DNA from: Roseimicrobium gellanilyticum
GTDB taxonomy: Bacteria; Verrucomicrobiota; Verrucomicrobiia; Verrucomicrobiales; Verrucomicrobiaceae
Reading direction: 5' to 3'
Assembly: GCF_003315205.1 (NCBI RefSeq)
Contig: NZ_QNRR01000014.1
Location: 99,384 to 163,383 of the forward strand
Length of the DNA: 64,000 nucleotides
Of the stretch, positions 35,887 through 44,100 are shown piece by piece. Each line of letters starts with the position of its first letter. Within the stretch, counting starts at the first letter, position 1. The notes beneath the pieces are model-generated. The model had not been told where the DNA came from, did no database searches, and saw nothing but the letters and a program-made list of their open reading frames with translations. The translations under genes were made by a program, and so were the position numbers.

Positions 35887-37587
35887 TTACCTGTTGCTCT
35901 TGAACTGACCCACGACGGTGGCGGTGGCGGACGCGCCCTCGTAGATGTAGAAGGTGTTTCCATTCACCAGGCCGCTGTTGGTATCCTGGCTGACGAGCTT
36001 GAGTTGCAGTGTGTAGGTGACGCCTCCGGTCGTCACGGTGTAGGAGGTGGTGGGATTGCTGACGGTCACCGTGTCGGCGCTCGCGAGGCGGTCGCTGGTA
36101 TTCGGCGTGCTCACCATGGTGAAGTTGACATTCACCGTGCCGCTCTGGGTCACCGGCTGTGTGAGATTGAGCACCATCTTCAGCGTCACGCTGGTGGCCT
36201 CGGAGTCATTGAAGGTGGTCCCATTGAGAATCACGAGCGTGCCCAGCGTGAAGTCCGTGTTGGGCACCACACCGGAGAACTGCTCACGGTTGAAGGTCAT
36301 GGTATTTTCCACACCGGCGTCCAGATACTCGCCATTCCCGAGGTCCAGGCGGGTGTCACCATGGGAGAAGGTGACGCTGTCCGGATTGCTATTGTTGTAG
36401 TTGGTCACCAGGGCTGGTCCACCCGCACCATTGATCCATGAGGGTGTGGTCTGTCCGGCGAAGGATGCGACCAGCTTGTAGTAGGTGTCGGAGTCGATGC
36501 TGCTGTCCGCATAGAGCACCGCGTCGGTGGTGAAGTTTCGGGACTCCACCTTGTCTCCCGAATTGATCGTGAATCCGCCGGTGTAGTTGATCCAGGAGCC
36601 TCCATTGATGCGGTAGCGCAACTGACTGCCGGAGCCCGGCGCACCGTTGGAGTTGATCGTGATCGTTGTGGGAAATGCTCCTGCGGTAAACGTACCGCCG
36701 CTGGGAGTATTGATGGGTTTGGGCAGTGTGGTCACCGGCGTGCCGGTAGTGCTTCCACTGGTGGTGCTCCCGGAAGTCGTGCTGCCACTCGTGGTACTGC
36801 CACTGGTCGTACTCCCCGAGGTAGTGCTCCCGCTGGTGGTACTGCCCGACGTAGTGCTGCCGGAGGTGGTGCTGCCACTCGTCGTGCTGCCGCTGGTCGT
36901 ACTTCCAGACGTGGTGCTCCCGCTCGTAGTGCCAGCCGGTGGCGCTACCGTGGGATCGAAAACATTCTCGTTGAGCGCCAGGGTGGGATTCAGAGGAGAC
37001 AGAAGGGTCGGAGACGTGTGGGTGCCCGGTGCCCATACCCACCCACCATCAGTGTCGTTGTACTGCAGCGCCGTGCGCGTGCGGCTCTCCGTGGGGAAGT
37101 TCACCGTGGTCAGGCTGTCATCCAAAACAAAGTCCATGACGCCCAAGTCCCCCGCATCGGTGGAGATCTCGAAACGCTTCGTGGAGGAATTCCACACCGC
37201 GCGAGGGCTGTTCGAGAGCCGCTCGCGTTCATTGGTCATCCGTGGGACGAGGCGGATGTCCAGGCTGCGACCCGTTGTCACCCCCACCTGCTTTTTGGCG
37301 TCTGCATCCGATCGGATGGTTTTCAGCTTCGCAATCACGAGTGCCGGAGAGGAGGCTCCGTCGAGGGAACCACCATTTGCCAGGTACATGGAGATGATTT
37401 GATTCAGCCTAATCACGTCGGCATTTAGCTTGGTGAGCACCGAAGCTCCTCTTGTGTGGGTAAGGAGAGTGATCGCTACCCCGGCCAGCGCTGAGATCAG
37501 CACCACGGCAATCAGCATCTCGACCAAGGAAAATCCTTGGTGAGCCGACCGCGTCGAAGCGGGTCGAAATGCAGAGTGGCAAACCAT
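35887..37587 (-). CDS. Prepilin with TTSGS repeats, first gene of the pilus-like operon
   Basis: This 566-residue protein has a class III signal (HQG then FSLVEMLIAVVLISALAG, Glu at 5). After about 170 residues of globular domain, residues 219-280 are roughly twelve copies of the pentapeptide TTSGS. A C-terminal part of about 280 residues follows, containing a chitobiase/Fn3-like stretch (PGSGSQLRYRINGGSW) and Ser/Thr-rich beta segments. It could be a stalked adhesin displayed on the fibre tip. It is the first gene of the long operon, 33 bp before the PilT-like ATPase. Confidence 0.85.
   Translation of the reverse strand: MVCHSAFRPASTRSAHQGFSLVEMLIAVVLISALAGVAITLLTHTRGASVLTKLNADVIRLNQIISMYLANGGSLDGASSPALVIAKLKTIRSDADAKKQVGVTTGRSLDIRLVPRMTNERERLSNSPRAVWNSSTKRFEISTDAGDLGVMDFVLDDSLTTVNFPTESRTRTALQYNDTDGGWVWAPGTHTSPTLLSPLNPTLALNENVFDPTVAPPAGTTSGSTTSGSTTSGSTTSGSTTSGSTTSGSTTSGSTTSGSTTSGSTTSGSTTSGSTTSGSTTGTPVTTLPKPINTPSGGTFTAGAFPTTITINSNGAPGSGSQLRYRINGGSWINYTGGFTINSGDKVESRNFTTDAVLYADSSIDSDTYYKLVASFAGQTTPSWINGAGGPALVTNYNNSNPDSVTFSHGDTRLDLGNGEYLDAGVENTMTFNREQFSGVVPNTDFTLGTLVILNGTTFNDSEATSVTLKMVLNLTQPVTQSGTVNVNFTMVSTPNTSDRLASADTVTVSNPTTSYTVTTGGVTYTLQLKLVSQDTNSGLVNGNTFYIYEGASATATVVGQFKSNR
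36747..36930 (-). repeat. 15-bp repeat array encoding TTSGS (about 12 units)
   Basis: Twelve consecutive 15-bp units encode TTSGS inside the repeat prepilin. The units differ at synonymous positions; the first serine codon switches between AGY and TCN types from unit to unit. Confidence 0.9.
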
Positions 37588-37807
37588 CTAAATAGTGTAA
37601 TGGAAATTATAAATAATATCAAGTCTACGATTTAGAAAATTTGCTGTTTCCATAATTTCAACGCGTTACAAGCCTAAATCGGTATGCAGTTTTAGAGTGT
37701 AATTGTGTTGTGATTTAGATAAATTCCACAAAATTTTATGTTTTTCATTAGAATCATTTTACAATCGGTTTGGCGGTATTATAATTTCTATAGCCACAAC
37801 CGCCACC
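37588..37807. promoter_or_regulatory. AT-rich divergent promoter region of pilus operon and secretin
   Basis: This 220-bp island is much richer in A/T than its surroundings and separates the divergent prepilin and secretin starts. For the plus strand, TTTACA (37758-37763) and TATAAT (37780-37785) are 16 bp apart, with transcription starting about 16 nt before the secretin ATG. For the minus strand, a TATAAT lies at 37606-37611 and an alternative TTGATA-N17-TACACT nearby; the -35 choice is unclear. Confidence 0.6.
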
Positions 37808-39853
37808 ATGCCCCTGAATCGAACCTTACACCGGCCGCTAAGCGCTGCTTTATTGCTGCTTGCGTCGCCTCTGCTTCATGGGCAGGACGCCAGCGTCCTG
37901 CAGCTCACATCCCCCTCGTACGAGGCTGCCGCTGGCAAGCTGCGAACCACCGTCCCGCGCCCTTATGAATTCTCCAAGGCCGTGCTGGCGGATGTGATCC
38001 GTTTCCTGGCCACTGAGGCGGGCATCTCCTTCTTCTCCCTGCCCGATGGCAGTCCAGAGGCGGATCGTCTCATCACCTTTACCCTGAATGCCAGTCCGTT
38101 TCAGGCCCTGGAGACCCTCTGCAAATCCAACGGTCTCGCGCTCGTGCTGGACGGCGACATCTGGTATGTGCGCCCGGCGGATGACAAGGAACTCGTGGGC
38201 AAGGCCTATGAGATCAAATACAACGCCTTTGAGCGTGTGACGAAGGTGAGCTCGGGGGGCAGCGGCGGCAGCCTCTCGCTTCCTTCCATGGGCAATTCCG
38301 GCTCCACCAACTACGACGGAGGTGTGCAGACAGGCGGCGTGGATCTCCAAGGCGCTCGTGAGACCTTCCAGACGCAGAAGAGCGAACTCATCAATGATAT
38401 CCGCGCCATCTTGGATCTCGGTGCGGAACCTGTCGCTGGGCAAGCGGCCATGTCCGCAGTGACTCCCCTGGCACCGCCTTCGCCGCAATCCACCATCACA
38501 GGCGAGACACCGGATGTCTCCGGTGTGCCCATGGACATCTACGGAAACATCCGCAAACCCAAGGTCATCTGGAAATCCGATTCAAACACCCTCTACATCG
38601 TGGCCACACGGTTGCAGCACATGTGGGTGGAAGGGTACCTTGCCGCCGCGGATCGCCCGCAACCTCTCATCGCGATTGAGATCAAGTTCTTTGAAACCAG
38701 CCGTGACCCCAGCCGCGAATTCGGCGTCGACTGGTCTGGCACGTTCGGCACCAATGGCTACTTCCGCCAGGTGGAATCCGTCACGCCAAACCCGGAGACG
38801 GGCATCACGGACGTGGAAACCACCAACCGACCCCAGACGGAAGGCGGTTACCGCACGGACCTCGCCAATCTGCTGACCCTCACCAATCTGGCGGAGAGCG
38901 TCGCCGGTACCAGCGCACCCATGAGTGCCGTGCTGAGCGCGCAGGACGTGAATCTAAAACTGCGCGCCATGCTCCGCGATGAAGAGACCAAGACTGTGAG
39001 CTATCCGCGCATGGTCACCACGAACAACCGCGAGGTGGTCATTCGCAACGTGGTGAACCAGCCCGTGCTGGGCAGTACTGCCTCCACCAGCCTCGGCACC
39101 GGCGCCACCACGACCGCCGCCATCAGCTACCTGCCCATCGGCACCGTGATCAACATCCTGCCCAAGAAGATGCAGGGGAACAAAATCAACCTGAACATGG
39201 CCCTCACCGTCTCCAGCATCCTGGGTACCGAGGTCATCCAGGGCAATCCCTACCCCATCGCCACCAGCCGCGTGTACAGCGCTCCGGTAGAAGTGGACAG
39301 CGGCTACACCGTGGCCGTCGGCGGTCTTGATGAAGCACGCGAACGCGAAGGCGAAACCGGCATTCCTGTACTGGGGAAAATCCCGGTGCTGGGATATGCC
39401 TTCAAAGCAAAGGGCAGGCAGAAGAACCACAAGAACCTGATGTTCTTCATCACTCCGACGCTCATCGACGCGCGTGATGGCGGTCTTCCGGACGAGCCAC
39501 AGGCCGTGCTGCGCCAGAAGCCGCCACAACTCATGCCTCACACGCCCCGCATCAATCAGAGCGAGCGCCTCCAGGGCGGACTGAACGGAGTGCCCAACGC
39601 CATCGCCTACCTCAAGAAATCCTCAGAAGAGCTCGGCCAGACCATTGCGGAGAATCGCGGCACGAAGGCCGAGTATGCAAAGCTCGATGAACTGGAAGCC
39701 GCGCTCAAGCGCCTGGACCAGGAGATCACCGGGCTCATGAATGAGCATCCCGACCAGTGGAACAAGCTGAACGGTTACAAGTGGCAGGTCGGCGGCGTCC
39801 TCGATGAGGTGACCCGCAGCCGGAAAGCCTTGCGCAAGAAGGCCTACTACTAG
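37808..39853 (+). CDS. Secretin (GspD/PilQ-like outer-membrane channel)
   Basis: This 681-residue protein has a signal peptide (cleavage near LLHGQD). An STN/secretin N0-like domain follows (YEFSKAVLADVIRFLATEAGISFF), with a second N-domain including ALYIVATRLQ-like strands near 260. The C-terminal secretin barrel (about 420-570) shows VSYPRMVTTNNREVVI, TVAVGGLDE and the hallmark GIPVLGKIPVLGYAFK followed by LMFFITPTLID. A coiled-coil tail of about 100 residues (LDELEAALKRLDQEITGLM) is unusual. It is divergent from the operon it must serve as the outer-membrane exit. A strong terminator follows. Confidence 0.93.
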   Translation: MPLNRTLHRPLSAALLLLASPLLHGQDASVLQLTSPSYEAAAGKLRTTVPRPYEFSKAVLADVIRFLATEAGISFFSLPDGSPEADRLITFTLNASPFQALETLCKSNGLALVLDGDIWYVRPADDKELVGKAYEIKYNAFERVTKVSSGGSGGSLSLPSMGNSGSTNYDGGVQTGGVDLQGARETFQTQKSELINDIRAILDLGAEPVAGQAAMSAVTPLAPPSPQSTITGETPDVSGVPMDIYGNIRKPKVIWKSDSNTLYIVATRLQHMWVEGYLAAADRPQPLIAIEIKFFETSRDPSREFGVDWSGTFGTNGYFRQVESVTPNPETGITDVETTNRPQTEGGYRTDLANLLTLTNLAESVAGTSAPMSAVLSAQDVNLKLRAMLRDEETKTVSYPRMVTTNNREVVIRNVVNQPVLGSTASTSLGTGATTTAAISYLPIGTVINILPKKMQGNKINLNMALTVSSILGTEVIQGNPYPIATSRVYSAPVEVDSGYTVAVGGLDEAREREGETGIPVLGKIPVLGYAFKAKGRQKNHKNLMFFITPTLIDARDGGLPDEPQAVLRQKPPQLMPHTPRINQSERLQGGLNGVPNAIAYLKKSSEELGQTIAENRGTKAEYAKLDELEAALKRLDQEITGLMNEHPDQWNKLNGYKWQVGGVLDEVTRSRKALRKKAYY

Positions 39854-39902
39854 GCGCGCACAAGAATCTCCTGGCCCCGGGTGGGGCTGGGTGTTGTGGC
39901 TG

Positions 39903-39949
39903 CCGCCGGAAGGAGACATGAGTGTGTCCCCTTCCGGCGGTACTTTTTT
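39903..39949 (+). terminator. Intrinsic terminator of the secretin gene
   Basis: An 11-bp stem CCGCCGGAAGG/CCTTCCGGCGG with a 16-base loop is followed by TAC and six T residues. Confidence 0.85.
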
Positions 39950-40029
39950 GAGTGGGGATAAATCGGGCGGATTTTACCGTTGGATGTTTGCCTCATTCGG
40001 CATATCTCCTCCCCACTCATTGCTTTCTC

Positions 40030-41205
40030 ATGACCGCATTCGCTTCCACGAAACAGGCCCGGTACATCATGATCGGCGGCTTCCTCGGCGCCGGCAAAAC
40101 CACAAGCATCGGAAAGCTCGCGAAGCACCTTTCGGACCAGGGACTGAAAGTGGGCTTGATCACCAATGACCAAGCCGGCGGTCTGGTCGACACAAAGCTG
40201 CTGCGCAGTCAGGGCTATGCCACGGAAGAGATTGCCGGGGGCTGCTTCTGCTGCCGCTTCAACACGCTCGTCGATGCCGCTGCCAAACTGACCGATGCCA
40301 CCAAACCGGATGTCTTCATCGCCGAGCCGGTCGGCAGCTGCACGGATCTGGTCGCCACTGTCACCTACCCGCTACGCCGCATGTATGGGCAGAACTTTTC
40401 CATCGCCCCACTCAGCGTGCTGGTGGATCCCGTGCGCGCACGCCGCATCCTGGGACTGGATGCCGGCGGCACCTTCTCGTCCAAGGTGGCCTACATCTAC
40501 AAGAAGCAGCTGGAAGAGGCCGAGGTCATCATCATCAACAAGACGGACGCGGTCACCACGGAACAACTGCAGGAGCTCACCGAAGCCATGCAGAAGGAGT
40601 TTCCCGACGCCAAGGTCGTGGCTGTTTCCGCGCGTCAGGGTTCCGGTCTCGATTCTTGGTTTGGTGAGCTGATGACCGAAACCCAGTCCTCTCGCTCCCC
40701 GATGGCCGTCGACTACGATGTGTACGCAGACGGCGAGGCGCTCCTCGGCTGGCTCAATGCGACCATTACCCTGAAGGCGAAGGAAGACTTCGATGCGAAT
40801 GCCTACCTGCAGGCACTGGCGAAGTCCATCCAGCAGAGGTTGCAATCCCAGGGCGCGGAGATTGCCCACCTCAAGATGACCTATAGCCCAGATGATGGCA
40901 TCGCCGGTGAAATCGCCTCCGTGAATCTGGTGCGCACGGACAATGTTCCTGAAACCGGCATGGAACTCGACGAACCCAGCACGGGCGGACAATTGATCGT
41001 GAATCTCCGCGCGGAAACCGCGCCGGACGAATTGGTGGCCGCGCTCAAAGCCTCACTTGAGAGTGTGTCCTCCAGTTTCGCGGATCTCAACGCCACCCTC
41101 GATCACGAAGAACACTTCCGCCCCGGTCGCCCCGAGCCCACGCATCGCGATGGAGAAGCACCCGTGGTGAAGGGTGGATGTGTGCCGAGATCGGGGTGCT
41201 GCTGA
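40030..41205 (+). CDS. CobW/HypB-like GTPase (metallochaperone family)
   Basis: This 391-residue protein begins just before a P-loop (GGFLGAGKTTSIGKL near residue 15). It has the CobW metal motif GGCFCCRF near 70 (CxCC) and the guanine-specificity motif NKTD near 176. The C-terminal part is a CobW_C-like domain, ending in a Cys/His tail (DHEEHFRP and GGCVPRSGCC). Such G3E GTPases insert or deliver metals (zinc, cobalt, nickel) to target proteins. No obvious target is nearby. MTAFAST was chosen as start; the longer upstream frame begins inside the terminator region. Confidence 0.88.
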   Translation: MTAFASTKQARYIMIGGFLGAGKTTSIGKLAKHLSDQGLKVGLITNDQAGGLVDTKLLRSQGYATEEIAGGCFCCRFNTLVDAAAKLTDATKPDVFIAEPVGSCTDLVATVTYPLRRMYGQNFSIAPLSVLVDPVRARRILGLDAGGTFSSKVAYIYKKQLEEAEVIIINKTDAVTTEQLQELTEAMQKEFPDAKVVAVSARQGSGLDSWFGELMTETQSSRSPMAVDYDVYADGEALLGWLNATITLKAKEDFDANAYLQALAKSIQQRLQSQGAEIAHLKMTYSPDDGIAGEIASVNLVRTDNVPETGMELDEPSTGGQLIVNLRAETAPDELVAALKASLESVSSSFADLNATLDHEEHFRPGRPEPTHRDGEAPVVKGGCVPRSGCC

Positions 41206-41217
41206 GTGGCTGCGCAA

Positions 41218-41607
41218 TCAGCCAAACAACCGGCGAAAAAGAGCAGCCAATTCCGCTTTGCCAATTCGATGCTCTGCAATGGCAATCAATCCATCGTAAA
41301 TTTCGTCGTCATACTTGTTCACAATAGCAATTCCATTGCCGCTCAAGAAGACCAAGGCCGCAGCAACAGCAGCGCGTTTGTTCCCATCAAAGAATACCTG
41401 TGCTTGGGAGAGATGGAACGCATAAGCCGCTGCCACATCAAAAACGTCACCACTGCCGTAGAACCACGCATTCTCCGCCGAGGCTAGCGCCGAGTCGACG
41501 AGACCAGAATCGCGTACCCCTTGTAAGCCGCCAAATAGCTTCAAGGACCGGGCATGAAGGGCATCGACAATCTCTCGACTGAGAAACTCAGGATGCTCAT
41601 CACTCAT
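41218..41607 (-). CDS. Doc/Fic-type 'death on curing' toxin with altered motif
   Basis: This 129-residue protein matches the short Fic/Doc fold used by type II toxins (kinase/AMPylase chemistry on translation factors). Its central motif reads AYAFHLSQAQVFFDGNKRAAVAAAL. The usual H-x-F-x-x-GNKR has Gln at the catalytic His position, but FFDGNKR is intact. The start overlaps the antitoxin stop (ATGA), typical for a toxin-antitoxin pair. It is convergent with the CobW gene across 12 bp. Activity with Gln is uncertain; it may be a subfamily variant. Confidence 0.83.
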   Translation of the reverse strand: MSDEHPEFLSREIVDALHARSLKLFGGLQGVRDSGLVDSALASAENAWFYGSGDVFDVAAAYAFHLSQAQVFFDGNKRAAVAAALVFLSGNGIAIVNKYDDEIYDGLIAIAEHRIGKAELAALFRRLFG

Positions 41608-41795
41608 TGAGCCAGTTTCTTGAAAAGCTCCGCGTGATCGGCAAAAACACGCTCCGCGATGGCTTCCGCTTTCGAGCGTTCCATGCGTCGAACATCTTCC
41701 TGATTGTCTTCCGCCTGAAGGAGATAGTCCCTAACAATGCGGCGTTCTTCAGGAGGCAGCGCCTCAATTTCACGGATGATGTCTCTAGCACTCAT
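41604..41795 (-). CDS. Antitoxin partner of the Doc-like toxin
   Basis: This 63-residue, highly charged helical protein (MSARDIIREIEALPPEERR near the start) overlaps the toxin start. It is of typical antitoxin size and gene order (antitoxin first). No defined DNA-binding domain can be read; the N-terminal half may bind DNA and the C-terminal helix may neutralise the toxin. It could autoregulate the pair. A second frame shifted by 4 bp (41600-41791) is a shadow. Confidence 0.7.
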   Translation of the reverse strand: MSARDIIREIEALPPEERRIVRDYLLQAEDNQEDVRRMERSKAEAIAERVFADHAELFKKLAQ

Positions 41796-41846
41796 GACAG
41801 GCCTATTCTAAACCCGTAGCGCACGGTTGCCAATTATCATCTAAGG

Positions 41847-43004
41847 CTAGGCCCCCTCACCCCTCAGCCACCTCACCCAAAACTCCGCCCCGCGCTCCAG
41901 CTCCGCAATCTCGATCCACTCGTCCTTCGTATGCGCCTGGGCAATGCTGCCCGGACCCATGGCGATGGCAGGCACCCCAGCCTCCGCGAGAAACGCGGCA
42001 TCACAGAACCACGGTGCACCAGTCAATGCGGCGCCATGTTCCACGAGTGACTTCACAAACGGATCCTCCGCCGATGTATCCAGACACGGAGAAAGCGCCC
42101 CGCAAGGCGTGACCTTCGCACTTGGATCCAGATGCGCGACGAATGCCTTCAGCAGCTCATGCGGGCCACCATGATCCCGCACCGCAGGATTGTAACGGAT
42201 GTCCACCGTGAGACGGCAATGATCCGCGGTGATATTCGCCCGCGTGCCACCGCGAATCATCCCGAGGCTGATCGTGCTGCGGCCCAACCACTCGTCATCG
42301 CCGCAGTTTGCAAGCTGAGCACGGAAATCGGCATCCAGCGCCTTGATGAGCTTTGCCATTTTCACAATGGCATTCTCCCCCAGTTCGGGTCGCGACCCAT
42401 GCACCGCGATGCCGAACGTCTCGATATCCGCCCACAAGCAGCCCTTGTGCTTGAAGACCGTCTTCAGATCCGTGGGCTCCGCAATGAGTGCGAAGGCATA
42501 GTCTTTCCCGTGATGTTTCGCAAAATGACGCGAGCCATGCTGGTCGGACTCCTCGGACATGAATCCCGCGAAGTGCACTTCCACGGGCAGCGTCGCGAGT
42601 TCATCACGCAGTTCCCATAAAGCCCAAAGCATCGCCGCCATGGGCCCCTTGGTATCACACGCACCGCGCCCCCAGAGCTTCCCCTCCCGCACCTCGCCGC
42701 CAAAAGGGTCAATCGTCATGCCGCCCACACCCACCGTATCCAGATGCGGACCGAAAACGATGCGCGGCTTCGGCTTGCCATCATTCGCAGGCTCAGATCG
42801 GAAACGCCCAATCACATTCGGCCTGCCTGGCAGCACCTCTTCAATCACCACCTCGGCCCCAGAGTGCTTCAGAAAGTCCCCCACATACGCCGCCACGTCC
42901 GCTTCTCCGGTTTTGTCGACCCCGGGATCTCCATCGGGATTCACCGAAGGAATGCGGACCAACGCTTGTGTGAGCTTAACAACGGACTGGGGAAAAGCAG
43001 CCAT
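41847..43004 (-). CDS. M20 family deacetylase/peptidase (ArgE/DapE-like)
   Basis: The start MAAFPQSV at 43004 gives 385 residues. M20 metallopeptidase landmarks are FGPHLDTVGVGG near residue 90, GRGACDTKGPMAAM near 113 and MSEESDQHGSRH near 148 (catalytic Glu). FGIAVHGSRPELGENAI in the dimerisation domain and a C-terminal GSIAQAHTKDEW (last zinc His) complete the set. It resembles acetylornithine deacetylase/succinyl-diaminopimelate desuccinylase; the exact substrate cannot be assigned. It lies between two toxin-antitoxin cassettes. An earlier ATG (43031) would add a hydrophobic stretch and was not chosen. Confidence 0.88.
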   Translation of the reverse strand: MAAFPQSVVKLTQALVRIPSVNPDGDPGVDKTGEADVAAYVGDFLKHSGAEVVIEEVLPGRPNVIGRFRSEPANDGKPKPRIVFGPHLDTVGVGGMTIDPFGGEVREGKLWGRGACDTKGPMAAMLWALWELRDELATLPVEVHFAGFMSEESDQHGSRHFAKHHGKDYAFALIAEPTDLKTVFKHKGCLWADIETFGIAVHGSRPELGENAIVKMAKLIKALDADFRAQLANCGDDEWLGRSTISLGMIRGGTRANITADHCRLTVDIRYNPAVRDHGGPHELLKAFVAHLDPSAKVTPCGALSPCLDTSAEDPFVKSLVEHGAALTGAPWFCDAAFLAEAGVPAIAMGPGSIAQAHTKDEWIEIAELERGAEFWVRWLRGEGA

Positions 43005-43110
43005 GCACCCAAGCAGTAGCGCAGTGCCCATGCCGAGCCAAGCAGGAGATTGTGAATGCGGGAAGGAGTCGGGTTTCCCGGTGCGTCCGCAGGCATCCGC
43101 CAACATCTTC

Positions 43111-43454
43111 TCATGGCTCCTGCTCTTCTTCAGCAGGATCTCCGAGCCAGCGACGCGCGCCGTGTCTCACGTGAACAATCTGGACGATATCTCCCTCCAC
43201 AAAGAACAAAATCCGGTACTTCCAGTATCCCTTGCCGTAGAGCATTTGGCGCACTTCGCGATCAAAGATTCCAAAGCGGTTCTCAGGGGCCAACGGAAAT
43301 TTTCAGAATGCACCTCAAGCTGGTGAAATTCTCTCACGAGGTTATGGAACCAGTCAGCCGCGTACGCCGGAGCTTTCTCCAGCAACCATTGGTATGCGTC
43401 TTCCATATTCGATTCCGCCTCCGGCTGAACATGGATGGTGTATTTGCGGCTCAT
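43111..43454 (-). pseudogene. ParE/RelE-type toxin, frameshifted (slippage deletion)
   Basis: Two adjacent reading frames together make one ParE-like toxin. The first (from ATG 43454) gives the N-terminal half MSRKYTIHVQPEAESN and continues to NFRWPL. The second provides APENRFGIFDREVRQMLYGKGYW and the terminal VHVRHGARRWLGD. The break lies near 43285. The reading is restored if one copy of a 7-base repeat TGGCCCC is put back, giving FRWPLAPENRF as in the family. The start overlaps the antitoxin stop by one base. It may be an inactive relic or a sequencing error. Confidence 0.75.
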
Positions 43455-43744
43455 CAGGCCGGCGGAGCAATGCTGTGCTTGCGACGCATCTCCGCCAGGA
43501 ATTCGTCGAGAGGGCGTCCTTTACCCGCTTTGGCAGAGTCTATTCCTCGCTGAATACCAGTGACAGCTTCAAGTTGCTCCAGGCGATCCAACATGGCCTC
43601 GTATGCAGCATCCTGCACCACCACACCGGGCTCCCCGTCTACCGTCAAGAGCTCAGGTTCCCCCGTTCGATGCAGCTCTTCCAGACGTGCTCCGGTATTT
43701 CGCTGGAAGTTAGACAGCGAATCTGTGGCAACCACTGGGGTCAT
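43454..43744 (-). CDS. Phd/YefM-type antitoxin
   Basis: This 96-residue protein has the Phd/YefM N-terminal fold (DSLSNFQRNTGARLEELHRTGEP, then LLTVDGEPGVVVQDAAYEAML). A C-terminal helix follows that would wrap the toxin. The start at 43744 was chosen over an upstream ATG that only adds unrelated sequence. It overlaps the frameshifted ParE-like toxin by one base, the standard antitoxin-toxin order. It would bind its own promoter and neutralise ParE; with the toxin broken it may be an orphan regulator. Confidence 0.85.
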   Translation of the reverse strand: MTPVVATDSLSNFQRNTGARLEELHRTGEPELLTVDGEPGVVVQDAAYEAMLDRLEQLEAVTGIQRGIDSAKAGKGRPLDEFLAEMRRKHSIAPPA

Positions 43745-43801
43745 ACATCCCACGATACCCCTTCGAACACCCAAGGCAAGATGGAAGGCATGCATCGCAC
43801 A

Positions 43802-44089
43802 TCACGATACCTCCGTCAGCTTCACACGGCGTGAGATGACAAGGGACCCAATCACCATCCCGAACCCAGCAGCCATCCACAGCGGCCCCTTCCACGACAA
43901 AAGCACATTCCCGATGCGGATGGGGTTCGGGGAAAAGATCACCTCGGTCCCATTGTCCTCGTAGAAGACGCCGCCATCTTTATGCCACGAGGAGTGGCAT
44001 TCTCGTGTGATGTGATACACCCCCACAAGAACAAAGCACGCGGCCACCACGAACAGTGGCCCCCAAAGAGCTGCCATGAGGCGTCTCAT
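43802..44089 (-). CDS. Small two-helix membrane protein of unknown function
   Basis: This 95-residue protein has two transmembrane helices (about 8-28 and 67-85). Between them is a 38-residue loop with two conserved-looking segments (RECHSSWHKDGGVFYED and SPNPIRIGNVLLSWKG). I do not recognise a family. It is in the same direction as the epimerase gene, 11 bp downstream of its stop, so it is probably co-transcribed. An in-frame ATG at 44137 would overlap the epimerase gene by 37 bases and was not chosen. Confidence 0.55.
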   Translation of the reverse strand: MRRLMAALWGPLFVVAACFVLVGVYHITRECHSSWHKDGGVFYEDNGTEVIFSPNPIRIGNVLLSWKGPLWMAAGFGMVIGSLVISRRVKLTEVS

Positions 44090-44100
44090 GGCAGGCAAAC

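Noticed and set aside
34417..36441. A 674-residue plus-strand open frame opposite the PilT- and PilM-like genes
   Set aside because: The minus strand carries textbook ATPase motifs here; the plus frame has no recognisable domain and is a GC-driven shadow.
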